A stretch of 64,000 nt of DNA, from positions 620,001-684,000 of the forward strand of contig NZ_CP036266.1 of assembly GCF_007744075.1 (NCBI RefSeq), in the 5' to 3' direction. Below the pieces are notes generated by a model. It did not search any database. It saw only the letters and a list, made by a program, of their open reading frames with translations, and had not been told where the DNA came from. Source of the stretch: Gimesia chilikensis (GTDB lineage: Bacteria; Planctomycetota; Planctomycetia; Planctomycetales; Planctomycetaceae). Position 1 is the first letter of the stretch, and every line of letters begins with the position of its first letter. This document shows, piece by piece, positions 36,888 through 46,500 of this stretch. The position numbers and the translations under genes are program-made.

Positions 36888-37313
36888 TTTTCAAGCTTCA
36901 AATTTCCCACCAGACCGCGATCGCCATGCGCGCGTTTCAGGGTACATCTGAGCGGTTACGATCGAGAGTCCCTGTCAGCAGGAGGGCTATGCCGCTTTTT
37001 TGGGTGGTCGCATGTTTAATGGGGGAATCAGGACCCCGACCTTGCGCGTGTGACTCAAATTTTTTTAATGGCTCGCGCAATAGTTTGGTTTCTTTTGTAA
37101 TTTCCGGAACGCCAGAGGTTCGAAAAGGAATATATGACCAGAGTGTCCAGAAATGGCACTGTGTTCTATATCAGGGAACCTCCGATTGGATGATCCGGTC
37201 AGTGCCGGTCTCTCGTCTGTTCGCGCTCCCGTCTCCAGGCGGTGTACTCCGCCGTCAGTTGATTGTCTATTGGGGACAATCTCTACTGAGTTTGCTGCAC
37301 AGGGAAGGCACAC
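36888..37313. other. Intergenic region before the PAS gene
   Basis: About 425 bases between purM and the PAS protein. A 145-codon frame at 36926-37363 overlaps the PAS start, has Arg/Ser/Pro composition of a shadow and no ribosome-binding site. Promoter elements for the PAS-chemoreceptor pair should lie here. No riboswitch or tRNA was recognised. Confidence 0.4.
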
Positions 37314-37832
37314 ATGGAACGCCCGATTCCAACCGGTCAGGAACGCACATTTGCAGATCATGAGATTATCGTCAGCAAGACGGATCTCAAGGGACACATT
37401 ACTTACGCGAATCAGACCTTTATCGAGATCTCCGGTTACACCGAGGAAGAACTGTTGGGGCAGCCTCACAATCTGATCCGTCATCCGGATATGCCGCGCT
37501 GTGTGTTCAAGCTGTTGTGGGATACGATCCAGGCGGGTGAAGAGATCTTCGCTTACGTCGTCAATCTTTGTAAGAACGGCGACCATTACTGGGTACTGGC
37601 CCATGTTACTCCTACGTGGAATCTGTCCGGCCAGATCAGTGGCTATCACTCCAGTCGCCGGGTGCCCGAACGCAAGGCACTGGATAAAGTGATTCCTCTT
37701 TACCGGTCGTTGAAGCGGATTGAAGGAGCCAACTCTGACTGGCGAACCGGGATGCAGAATGCAACCGTGGAACTGCTGTCTCAACTGGATGCAGTCGGGA
37801 TGGAATACGATGAGTATGTCTTTGCCCTGTAA
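37314..37832 (+). CDS. PAS-domain protein, Aer-like sensor half
   Basis: A 172-residue cytosolic protein with one PAS domain at about residues 15-125, much like the N-terminus of the aerotaxis receptor Aer. Features are TDLKGHITYANQTFIEISGY, EELLGQPHNLIRHPDMP and the late YVVNLCKNGDHYWVLAHVTP, which fits the FAD-binding type (NLIRHPDMP is an Aer hallmark). There is no membrane segment. The methyl-accepting protein starts 37 nt downstream. The pair looks like an Aer split in two, with redox sensing here and signalling in the next gene; that link is inference. Confidence 0.8.
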   Translation: MERPIPTGQERTFADHEIIVSKTDLKGHITYANQTFIEISGYTEEELLGQPHNLIRHPDMPRCVFKLLWDTIQAGEEIFAYVVNLCKNGDHYWVLAHVTPTWNLSGQISGYHSSRRVPERKALDKVIPLYRSLKRIEGANSDWRTGMQNATVELLSQLDAVGMEYDEYVFAL

Positions 37833-37869
37833 CTCTTAAGCCAGAAGATTGAGACCCCGGAGGGACCCC

Positions 37870-39114
37870 ATGCTGAAACTGGAAGCAGCCATACAGTCGA
37901 CTGGAGAAGAACGTTCCACGTCTCCCCTCACAAACGAGGAACGCGCGGAACTGGAACACTATCGCCGCTGGGTCAAACAGCTGGCGGATGTTTGCGAGTC
38001 TGCAGCGGCAGGGAACCTGGAAGTTCGCCTGCTCCATATCGATGCGGACGGTGATCTGGGACGCGCGCTGGTTTCGGTTAACGGGCTGCTGGATTACACG
38101 GATGCGTTTGTACGCGAATCCAAGGCTTCATTGAACGCCGCTGCTCACGGGAAATTCTTCCGCAAAGTATTGCTCAAAGGAATGCGGGGTACTTTCCGTC
38201 ATGCTTCTGAAGTGATTAACGAGGCGGGCGAAAAGATGAAGTACCAGGCAGAGGAACTGCAACAGTCTGAAACCAGACGTCTGGAGATGGCGGATGAATT
38301 CGAGCAGGAAGTGCAGGGGATATCAACGATTGTTTCCGCAGCCGCTACACAGCTGCATGCCACAGTTCAGTCATTGAAATCTGTGACGGAACGTGCGATT
38401 CTCGAAACGAATATGGCCGTCGAATCGATCGACCAGACCGCACAGAATGTCGATGTGGTGGCGGATTCGACGGTGCAGTTGAATCAGTCGATCCAGCAGA
38501 TCGACGACCGGGTCAAACAGTCTACGGAGGTGGTGCAGCAGGCGGTCAATGAGAGCGAGCATGCCCGTGAATTCATGTCTGGGCTGGTGGAAGCGACGAA
38601 TGACATCGGTTCCTTCGCCAAGATGATCGCTGATATCGCGAAGCAGACGAATCTGCTGGCATTGAATGCGACGATCGAAGCGGCGCGTGCCGGCGAGGCG
38701 GGAGCGGGGTTTGCGGTGGTGGCTTCTGAAGTGAAAAACCTGGCACAGGATACCGCCCGGGCCACCAATCATATTACCGAGCACATTCGCCAGATCCAGG
38801 ACGTGGTGCATGACGCGGTGACGAATATTGCGACCGTGAGCAGTACGATCCGTAAAGTAGACGAGATCAGCGAATCAATTTCGACGTCGATTTCCGAACA
38901 AAGCCAGGCGATTGCGACGATTCATCAAAACGTCAAAGACGCCGCTGGCAAAACGGTTTCGACATCGGAGACCGTCAAACGTGTTTCCTCCACGGCTTCG
39001 GAGACCTTCCTCTCCACGAGTGACCTGGTCAGTGCTGCCAACGATATTGCCCGACAGTCTGAGAGTCTGAATGCGGCCGTCAATCAGTTCCTGATGACGA
39101 TCCGATCGAAATGA
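37870..39114 (+). CDS. Soluble methyl-accepting chemotaxis protein
   Basis: A 414-residue chemoreceptor without a membrane segment. Residues about 30-150 hold a HAMP-like or dimerisation region ([19 protein letters not shown]). The signalling hairpin tip is textbook: [39 protein letters not shown] (shown here as a long consensus across residues about 255-295). Methylation-helix regions flank it. GGAGG lies 6 nt before the ATG at 37870. It probably couples to CheA/CheW encoded elsewhere; none is in the window. Its input is likely the PAS protein encoded just upstream. Confidence 0.88.
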   Translation: MLKLEAAIQSTGEERSTSPLTNEERAELEHYRRWVKQLADVCESAAAGNLEVRLLHIDADGDLGRALVSVNGLLDYTDAFVRESKASLNAAAHGKFFRKVLLKGMRGTFRHASEVINEAGEKMKYQAEELQQSETRRLEMADEFEQEVQGISTIVSAAATQLHATVQSLKSVTERAILETNMAVESIDQTAQNVDVVADSTVQLNQSIQQIDDRVKQSTEVVQQAVNESEHAREFMSGLVEATNDIGSFAKMIADIAKQTNLLALNATIEAARAGEAGAGFAVVASEVKNLAQDTARATNHITEHIRQIQDVVHDAVTNIATVSSTIRKVDEISESISTSISEQSQAIATIHQNVKDAAGKTVSTSETVKRVSSTASETFLSTSDLVSAANDIARQSESLNAAVNQFLMTIRSK

Positions 39115-39121
39115 AAACGGC

Positions 39122-40351
39122 TCAGAGTTTGAGGTGGATCTGGTTCTTCTCCAGATGCCGGACAATCAGCCATGTGATCCAGAAGAAGAGCAGGAAACTG
39201 CCCCAGGCGTACCACCAGGGAGCGTCTTTCGTGGCGAAGGGCTTGATGGATTCCATGACGAGGTCGTGCAGAATGTAGGCGGCCAGAGCGTTGGTTCCCA
39301 GCGTGCGAAACAGGGGGATATTCAGGTTGCCTCGATCGCAGGCGAGGTGAAACAACAGGTAGACGAACAGTGACAGTCCCGCTGAGAAGACGAGGTACGA
39401 GAGTGTTCCCGCCCGTTGGCTCATCATCCAGTAGTTCCATTTTCGCTGATCCTGCTCCGGCGGTTTGACAAACGGAGGTTCCGCCAGATAAGCGGAGAAC
39501 GGCTCTCCCTCTTTGGCTTTGAATTGTGCTTCTGTAGGAATGACCGGATGGATGGCCAGTTTCAGATCCTGGTTGCCTGCCATGGATTGATCTATTGCGG
39601 GCACATCATAGAGACGGGTCCCACAGGAGATGATCCAGCCTGAAAGCATCAACGCACACGACCAGAACAGGATGGGCTTGATGCGGGGCAGTCCTTCTGC
39701 TTCCACGACCCAGTCGCAGGCGAGCGTGCCGATGATGGCGGGGATGGTCCAGGTCAGAAAGCCCAGCGGTCCGCCGTCGATGCCGTTGGGGGGCGAGTTG
39801 ACCCAGGTGAAATAAAAGTAGTACGAGAGCACCACATGCGCGGCGGCGGAAAAGAGCATATAGACGATCCGCACGGAGGCCCGGGCGCGGATCACGGGCG
39901 TGATCCAGAGCGAGGTGACGGCGATGTGCATCAGCGTCTGGAACCAGTTACGTTTGAGTGGATCGGCAATGGCGCCCCAGACGCCGATCGACTGCAGTTC
40001 GCTCCAGCTTTTCGCGACCGGTGAGACGCGGTAGATGATCAGCGAGACCATTACCAGTCCCAGCAGGCGTCTGACTACCCGCAGGTAAGCCGAGACGGCC
40101 CCCTGGGTCTGTATCCGTCTGCCGAAGGTCAATCGATAAGCAAAGCCGACCGCGAACAGGAAGTGGGGCATGATCGTGTCAGCATAACTGCAGTATGTAT
40201 TGTGATGTTTGAGCACGATCGGGCAGAGGATGAAGAAGCCCATGTAGTTCACAAGGAACATGCCCGCTACGGTGTAGCCCCGGAACTGGTCGAGGGAGAC
40301 GATGCGTTTCCGGTTTTTGTCAGCGGTCGCAGCCGGGGCGGTGTCTGTCAT
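39122..40351 (-). CDS. HGSNAT/DUF5009-like acyltransferase membrane protein
   Basis: A 409-residue polytopic membrane protein with about ten helices. The N-terminus IVSLDQFRGYTVAGMFLVNYMG and the His-containing first loop (CPIVLKHHNTYCSYADTIMP) match the heparan-alpha-glucosaminide N-acetyltransferase / DUF5009 family, in which a conserved His acts in acetyl transfer across the membrane. A soluble loop of about 50 residues lies between late helices. Planctomycetes carry several. The acceptor could be a sugar amine. It lies head-on with the chemoreceptor gene and 8 nt beyond it. Confidence 0.75.
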   Translation of the reverse strand: MTDTAPAATADKNRKRIVSLDQFRGYTVAGMFLVNYMGFFILCPIVLKHHNTYCSYADTIMPHFLFAVGFAYRLTFGRRIQTQGAVSAYLRVVRRLLGLVMVSLIIYRVSPVAKSWSELQSIGVWGAIADPLKRNWFQTLMHIAVTSLWITPVIRARASVRIVYMLFSAAAHVVLSYYFYFTWVNSPPNGIDGGPLGFLTWTIPAIIGTLACDWVVEAEGLPRIKPILFWSCALMLSGWIISCGTRLYDVPAIDQSMAGNQDLKLAIHPVIPTEAQFKAKEGEPFSAYLAEPPFVKPPEQDQRKWNYWMMSQRAGTLSYLVFSAGLSLFVYLLFHLACDRGNLNIPLFRTLGTNALAAYILHDLVMESIKPFATKDAPWWYAWGSFLLFFWITWLIVRHLEKNQIHLKL

Positions 40352-40468
40352 GCTGTTTTATCAATTCGTCGAGATTAAGGAAAAAGCAAATGTGCTAAGT
40401 ATTAATCTCTACTAATATACGGTTTGCTGGACGAATTGAAACAGGATAGTTCTGAATTTGCTGAACCC

Positions 40469-40819
40469 TCAACAGATATTAATACCCAGCACTTCGGTGA
40501 GAAAGATGAACCAGATGACGAACCAGGCTACAAAATTCGCTCCCGCCTGAATGATGGCACTGACCAGGCCCAGAATCAGATCGGTAACTCGGTTCCCGAT
40601 GAGATGCAGATGAAAGTTTCCGATCAATAACAGGACCGCCCCCACAAACATGAGGACCCACGCCGGTCCGATCATCAGGAGGTCCATTCCATGTGGGGTG
40701 ATGTTGAAAACCTGTTTTACGAGGTACGCCAGGAACATGATCAGGAATTCTCCGCCCCAGAAGATGGTGTAAGCCAGGAGATGAAATCGTTTAAAGGGGG
40801 ATACCTGAGGTTGTTGCAT
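40469..40819 (-). CDS. Small membrane protein, three helices
   Basis: A 116-residue protein with three or four hydrophobic segments (AYTIFWGGEFLIMFLAYLV; GPAWVLMFVGAVLLLIG; late FVAWFVIWFIFLTEVLG). No family is recognised. GAGGT lies about 8 nt before its ATG. It sits between two opposite-facing or same-strand genes with no clear partner. A structural or transport-accessory role is guesswork. Confidence 0.6.
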   Translation of the reverse strand: MQQPQVSPFKRFHLLAYTIFWGGEFLIMFLAYLVKQVFNITPHGMDLLMIGPAWVLMFVGAVLLLIGNFHLHLIGNRVTDLILGLVSAIIQAGANFVAWFVIWFIFLTEVLGINIC

Positions 40820-40948
40820 CGGAGTGACCTCTCGTCTGAATGCGGAAATTTGAGGGACGGTGCGGCGGTTGTGCGACCGGCTCTCTGATTCAGGCGGGAG
40901 AAGCGGGGAAAGATCACGCGTGGATTTGATATTTTTTGAGAATGCAGT

Positions 40949-42109
40949 TCAGCGCGTCTGTTTTTGTTCGCGGCGGAACTGGCCGGGGGTGGTGCCGGTC
41001 TGTTTTTTGAAGGCGACGTTCAGATATTCGGAGTGGCGAAAGCCGGTGCGGCTGGCGATTTCGATCAGAGGGAGTTCGGTTTCTTCGAGCAACTGTTTTA
41101 CACGATCGAGGCGGATGCGCATGATCTCTTCGTGTGGTGAGCGGCCGATGATTTTCTGGAAGCGGCTTTCGAGGACCCGCCGGGAGAGGGGGACCGACTT
41201 TAAAACGTCCTGCACGTTAATGCCTTCGCAGGCCTGCTGGCGGATGAAGCGGACGGCGTCGGAAATCAGTTTGTCGTCGATGGCCTGGATATCGGTGGAC
41301 TGGCGCGTGGCAATACCCAGAGGTTTGATGAGATGAGCGTCTGAAGAGACCGGTTCGCCGGCGATCATGCGATCGAGCAGGGCGGCTGCTTCGTAGCCGG
41401 TGAGACGCGTGTTGGGGATCACGCTGGAGAGGGGAGGCTCGGAGAGGTTACAGAGAATTTCATCATTGTCCACGCCGATGATGGCGACCTCTTCGGGAAC
41501 AGAGACGTTGATCGTACGGCAGACATCGAGCAGTTGCTGCGCTTTAATGTCGTAACAGGCCATGATGCCGACCGGTTTGGGGAGTTGCTGAATCCAGTCG
41601 GCCAGGCGTTGCTGTTCGGCTTCCCAGGGGGGCGCCTGTTTGCGACCGGCGGTCTGCGGATAGGCGTGACAGGTGAAGCCGGCGTCCTGGATGACGTTCT
41701 GGAAATGGTCTTCCCGCCAGCGGGACCAGTTGAAGCGATGATCGCCGCAGAAGGCGTAGTGCTCGAAGCCGCGTTCGATGAGGTGCTGCGCGGCCAGGGA
41801 GGCGATGGCGCGGTCATCGGTTTCGACCCAGGGGAGGGAGGGGGCCAGACGGGCGGCACTGACATCGACGGCCGGGACGCCGGAGTTCACGACGGCTTCG
41901 GCGGTCTTCGTGTTTTCAATTCGCGCGATGATGCCGTCGCCGTGCCAGCTGTTGAGCCAGTTGACGGGGACGTTGCCTCGGCCATGTTCGGGGAGGTAGA
42001 TCGACCAGGAGTGGTGCTCGTGGATGTAAGCCATGATGCCACGTAAGAGTCCGCGGGCATAGGAGTTGGATGATTCGATGAGCAGGGCGATTGAGGGGCG
42101 TGATTTCAT
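40949..42109 (-). CDS. XylR-type AraC-family regulator
   Basis: About 386 residues. The N-terminal two-thirds is a LacI/periplasmic-binding-protein-like sugar sensor (IALLIESSNSYARGLLRGI; VETDDRAIASLAAQHLIERGF; EVAIIGVDNDEILCNL). The C-terminal 100 residues are an AraC double helix-turn-helix (VQDVLKSVPLSRRVLESRF; LIEIASRTGFRHSEYLNVAF). This is the XylR arrangement and usually activates sugar catabolic genes upon binding a sugar. Start is taken at the ATG 42109 because family members begin near RPSIALLIESS; the frame stays open to 42187. It faces away from the Gfo/Idh/MocA gene, a typical regulator-target pair. Confidence 0.85.
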   Translation of the reverse strand: MKSRPSIALLIESSNSYARGLLRGIMAYIHEHHSWSIYLPEHGRGNVPVNWLNSWHGDGIIARIENTKTAEAVVNSGVPAVDVSAARLAPSLPWVETDDRAIASLAAQHLIERGFEHYAFCGDHRFNWSRWREDHFQNVIQDAGFTCHAYPQTAGRKQAPPWEAEQQRLADWIQQLPKPVGIMACYDIKAQQLLDVCRTINVSVPEEVAIIGVDNDEILCNLSEPPLSSVIPNTRLTGYEAAALLDRMIAGEPVSSDAHLIKPLGIATRQSTDIQAIDDKLISDAVRFIRQQACEGINVQDVLKSVPLSRRVLESRFQKIIGRSPHEEIMRIRLDRVKQLLEETELPLIEIASRTGFRHSEYLNVAFKKQTGTTPGQFRREQKQTR

Positions 42110-42376
42110 AGAGCCGGTTTCGGGCGGAATTGAGGGCGACGTAAATGTAATATTCTTAAAGGGATTCCGTGACAGCTCGTCTGGCAAACGGTCTCAGACC
42201 CCTGATAGCATGGATGAGGGCAGTTTTGTTGTGCGGTGAAATATCTCAATTTATTATGCGCAAGTTTACATGGTACTCGATCAGGGGGCATTTACAATAA
42301 AGAAAATGGGCCGGGTTCCCCTGATGAGGGAACCGGATCAAACAGAGAGTCTCTCCTGCAGCGTAGAAGGAATGCC
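42110..42376. promoter_or_regulatory. Divergent control region between XylR-type regulator and dehydrogenase
   Basis: About 267 bases separate the two divergent genes. They contain AT-rich TATCTCAATTTATTATG (about 42243-42259) flanked by similar TTGTGCG (42228-42234) and TGCGCAA (42258-42264) half-sites. These could be an operator. GAAGGA lies before the dehydrogenase ATG. Confidence 0.35.
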
Positions 42377-43492
42377 ATGAGTGAGAAACAGATGAATGTC
42401 GCGATTGTCGGTCTGGGATTTGGTGCCGAGTTCATTCCCATTTACCAGGCGCATCCGAATGCCAACATGTATGCGATCTGTCAGCGTTCGGAAGATCATC
42501 TGAACGAGATCGGCGATACGTTCGGGATTGAGAAACGTTATACCTCTTACGACGAGCTGCTGGCGGATCCTGATGTGGATGCCGTCCATATTAATACGCC
42601 GATTCCCGATCATGCTCCGCAGTCGATTAAAGCGTTGAAGGCAGGGAAGCACGTGGCGTGTACGGTGCCGATGGCGACGACGGTGGCGGAGTGCGAAGAA
42701 ATCGTCAAGACGGTCAAAGAGACCGGACTGAAATACATGATGATGGAGACGGTGGTTTACAGCCGCGAGTTTCTCTTCATCAAGGAGATGTATGACAAAG
42801 GGGAGCTGGGCAAGATTCAGTACATGCAGGCCAGTCACCCGCAGGACATGGAAGGCTGGCCCGAGTACTGGGAGCGGATGATCCCGATGCATTATGCAAC
42901 GCACGTGGTGAGTCCGGTGCTGGGGATGGTCAACGGTCGGGCCGAGTATGTGAGCTGCTTTGGTTCCGGGACCGTGAACGACGACATTGCGGAAAAGTCG
43001 GGCAACAAATTCGCTGTGGAGACGTGTCACATCAAGATCAAGGATTCCGATATCGCGGCTCACATCTGGCGGTTCCTGTTTGATACCGCGCGGCAGTACC
43101 GGGAATCGGTCGACGTGTATGGCACGAAAAAATCGTTTGAGTGGCCTCTAATCGAAGGGGAGAACCCGGTGCTGCATACGGCGAAGAAACCGGAACCGGA
43201 AATTCCCGAGCGTGTGGAAGTGCCCGATTACGCACATCTGCTGCCGCCTGAAATTCAGAATTTCACCCGGGCGATTCATGACGCCGACCATCTCTCGTTT
43301 CTGCAGGGGGCCGGGCACGGTGGTTCGCATCCGCACCTGGTGCATGCGTTCCTGAAGTCGCTGGTGGAAGACACTGATCCCTGGCCAAATGCCCCGCTGT
43401 CTGCGAACTGGACCAGTGTAGGAATTCTGGCACATGAGTCTGCTGTGGCAGGGGGCGACATTCGCAAGCTGCCCGAGTTCACACTGGAATAA
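42377..43492 (+). CDS. Gfo/Idh/MocA family oxidoreductase
   Basis: A 371-residue NAD(P)-dependent sugar-type oxidoreductase. The Rossmann motif VAIVGLGFGAEFIPIYQAHP is at residues 8-27. The conserved EKP-like segment is CTVPMATTVAECEE (about 110), altered from the usual E-K-P to T-V-P. The C-terminal alpha/beta domain has YRESVDVYGTKKSFEW. Planctomycete members often oxidise or epimerise sugars through 3-keto intermediates. The ATG at 42377 follows GAAGGA by 6 nt; the frame is open upstream to a GTG at 42236. It is the first gene after the divergent regulator and 68 nt before the giant fusion gene. Confidence 0.88.
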   Translation: MSEKQMNVAIVGLGFGAEFIPIYQAHPNANMYAICQRSEDHLNEIGDTFGIEKRYTSYDELLADPDVDAVHINTPIPDHAPQSIKALKAGKHVACTVPMATTVAECEEIVKTVKETGLKYMMMETVVYSREFLFIKEMYDKGELGKIQYMQASHPQDMEGWPEYWERMIPMHYATHVVSPVLGMVNGRAEYVSCFGSGTVNDDIAEKSGNKFAVETCHIKIKDSDIAAHIWRFLFDTARQYRESVDVYGTKKSFEWPLIEGENPVLHTAKKPEPEIPERVEVPDYAHLLPPEIQNFTRAIHDADHLSFLQGAGHGGSHPHLVHAFLKSLVEDTDPWPNAPLSANWTSVGILAHESAVAGGDIRKLPEFTLE

Positions 43493-43560
43493 CTGGCGTA
43501 CGTCACATTTCGCTTTTAATTCGATTGACATCATTCACATAGATATTCGAGGGGACCGTT

Positions 43561-46500
43561 ATGGCTCGTTACTCCCTGTTCCTGTTATCGCTGATTCTGG
43601 CGGCACCGCTGGCTGCTGCAGAGGAGTTCACGCTCCACCAGTTTGACCGTCTGCAACTGGGGGATAAGTTCTATGCGGAAGGGGCGACCTTCGGCGATCT
43701 GAACCGGGACGGTCACCAAGATCTGATTTCCGGACCGTATTGGTATGCGGGGCCGGATTTCAAAACGAAGCACGAGTACTATCCGGTCAAGGAATGGAGC
43801 ATTAACGGCTATTCCGACAACTTCTTTGCATTTGTGAATGATGTCAACAAGGATGAGTGGCCCGATATTGTGATCATCGGGTTCCCCGGTAAGGAAGCTT
43901 ACTGGTATGCGAATCCGCAGAAACAGTCGGGGCACTGGAAGCGGTACCTGGCGCATCCGGTGGTCGATAACGAGTCGCCGACGTATACCGACCTGACTGG
44001 GGATGGAGAGCCGGAACTGGTGTTCCACACGGGGGGACAGCTCGGCTATGCGGGGCCGGGGAAAGATCCGACGAAGCCTTGGAGCTTTCATGCGGTCTCG
44101 CCCAATCTGAAGTATGGTCGCTTTACGCACGGGCTGGGTGTGGGTGATGTGAATGGCGACGGAAAGCAGGACATCCTCGAGAAGAACGGCTGGTGGGAAC
44201 AACCGGCTGATCTGCAGAAAGCCGGTTTCTGGACTCGGCACCCATTTAAGTTTACTGGTGCGGGCGGTTCGCAGATGTACGCTTACGACGTGGATGGCGA
44301 CGGGGACCAGGATGTGATCACCAGCAAGGCGGCCCACGCGTATGGTCTCTCCTGGTTTGAGAACGTCAAGAAAGATGGCGAGATTACGTTCGTCGAGCAT
44401 CCGATCATGGGGAGCAAGCCTGAAGAGAACAAGTATGGAGTGGTCTTCTCACAGTTGCACGCCGTCGATCTGGTGGACATGGACGGCGACGGGATTAAGG
44501 ACATTGTAACCGGGAAACGGTTCTGGGCGCACCAGGGGCATGATCCGGGAGCGAAAGAACCGCCGGTCAACTACTGGTTTAAAATTGTGCGGACGCCGAA
44601 GGGTGTGGATTTTCTGCCTTACCAGATTAATGACAAGTCGGGAGTGGGGACCCAGGTGGTCGCCGGCGATGTGACGGGGAACAAGCTCCCGGATCTGGTA
44701 GTGGGGAATAAGTCGGGCACATATCTGCTGAAGCATAAACAGGTGAAAGTAGATGAAGCGACCTGGAAAAAGGCACAGCCGAAAAAGTATGTGCCCAAGA
44801 AAGTCTCGGTGAAGAATGAACTCAAGCCGGGCGAGCATTTCGCTACAAACGCAGACGGACGACGGTTGAATCTCGATTTCGAGACCGGTGATCTGAAAGA
44901 CTGGGTTTCGGAGGGAGAGGCATTCCGTTCGCAGCCGGTCAAAGGGGATACGGTCAAGGCGCGTCGTCGTGATATGGTGAGCAATCACCAGGGACAGTAC
45001 TGGGTGGGTACCTATGAGGTGCTGGAAGATGTGCCCGTGGGGACACTGTCTTCGGCTTCGATCAAAGTGACACATCCTTATGCCACGTTTTATGTCGGTG
45101 GCGGAAGTCACGATTCGACGCGTGTCGAAATTGTGGACCGGGCGACAAACAAGGTGATCGCGAAAGCCAGTGGTCGCAACAATGAGCGGATGCACCAGGA
45201 GCTGGTGGATCTGACGAAATACCAGGGCAAAGAGATCTTCATTCGACTGGTGGATCAGCATAAGGGAGGCTGGGGACACATTAACTTCGATCATTTCCGC
45301 TTCCACGATAAAAAGCCCGCACAACTGGAAGTAGCGGACAGTGGAGCCCCCGCGCAGGAGCATACACAAAAGTATGACGGTCTGCCCGGAAAGAAGGCGG
45401 CGGAAGTGATGTCGGTACCGGACGGGTTTTCGGTCTCACTGGTTGCTGCCGAACCTGATGTGCAGCAGCCGATCGCGATGACGATTGACGATCGCGGGCG
45501 TTTGTGGGTGGCGGAATCGTATGCCTATCCCAGCAAGCAGCCGGAGGGAAAAGGGAAAGACCGGATTCTGATTTTCGAAGACAAAGATGCCGACGGCAAA
45601 TTTGAGACGCGGAAAGTCTTTCAGGAGAAGCTGAACCTGGTGAGCGGTCTGGAAGTCGGTTTTGGCGGCGTGTGGGTGGGGCAGGCGCCGTACCTGCTGT
45701 TCATTCCCGATAAGAACGGCGACGATAAGCCAGACGGAGAACCCGAGATTCTACTGGACGGCTGGCATTACGAAGATACGCACGAAACGTTGAACTCGTT
45801 CATCTGGGGGCCGGATGGCTGGCTCTACGGCTGCCACGGTGTGTTTACGCATTCCCGGGTCGGGAAGCCGGGTACCCCCGATGATCAGCGACAGCCGATC
45901 AATGCCGGGATCTGGCGGTATCATCCGACGCGGCACGAATTCGAAGTCTTTGCGCACGGGACGAGTAACCCGTGGGGTGTGGACTTCAACGATCAGGGGC
46001 AGTGCTTTCTGACCTGCTGTGTGATTCCGCACCTGTTTCATATTGTTCAGAACGCACGCTATCGCAGACAGGCAGGGCAGCATTTCAATCCTTACACTTA
46101 CGACGACATTAAAACGATTGCCAAACACCGGCACTGGACCGGTGGGCAATGGAACCAGTCGGACCGGGTCGCTTCAGACCGGGTGGGCGGGGGACACGCG
46201 CATGCCGGGGCGATGATCTACCTGGGAGGCAGCTGGCCGAAGAAGTATCACAATCAGTTGTTCATGAATAACATTCATGGTGCCCGTTTGAATCAGGATC
46301 AGCTGGCCCGCGAAGGGTCGGGATATATTGGCGACTTCGCTCCCGATTTCCTGTATGCGAACGATCGTTCCTCACAGATTCTGTATCTGCGGTACGGTCC
46401 GGACGGGCAGGTCTATTTCATTGACTGGTATGACACGAACCAGTGCCATCATCGTGAATTTCAAAAGCACGACCGTTCGAACGGGCGGATTTTTCGCGTG

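Noticed and set aside
36926-37363. 145-codon open frame between purM and the PAS gene
   Set aside because: It overlaps the well-supported PAS start, has shadow-like Arg/Ser composition and no ribosome-binding site.
43585-45369. Two long antisense frames (271 and 306 codons) within the giant fusion gene
   Set aside because: They are mirror frames of strongly coding sequence and show no domain of their own; rich in Arg/Ile/His as usual for shadows.
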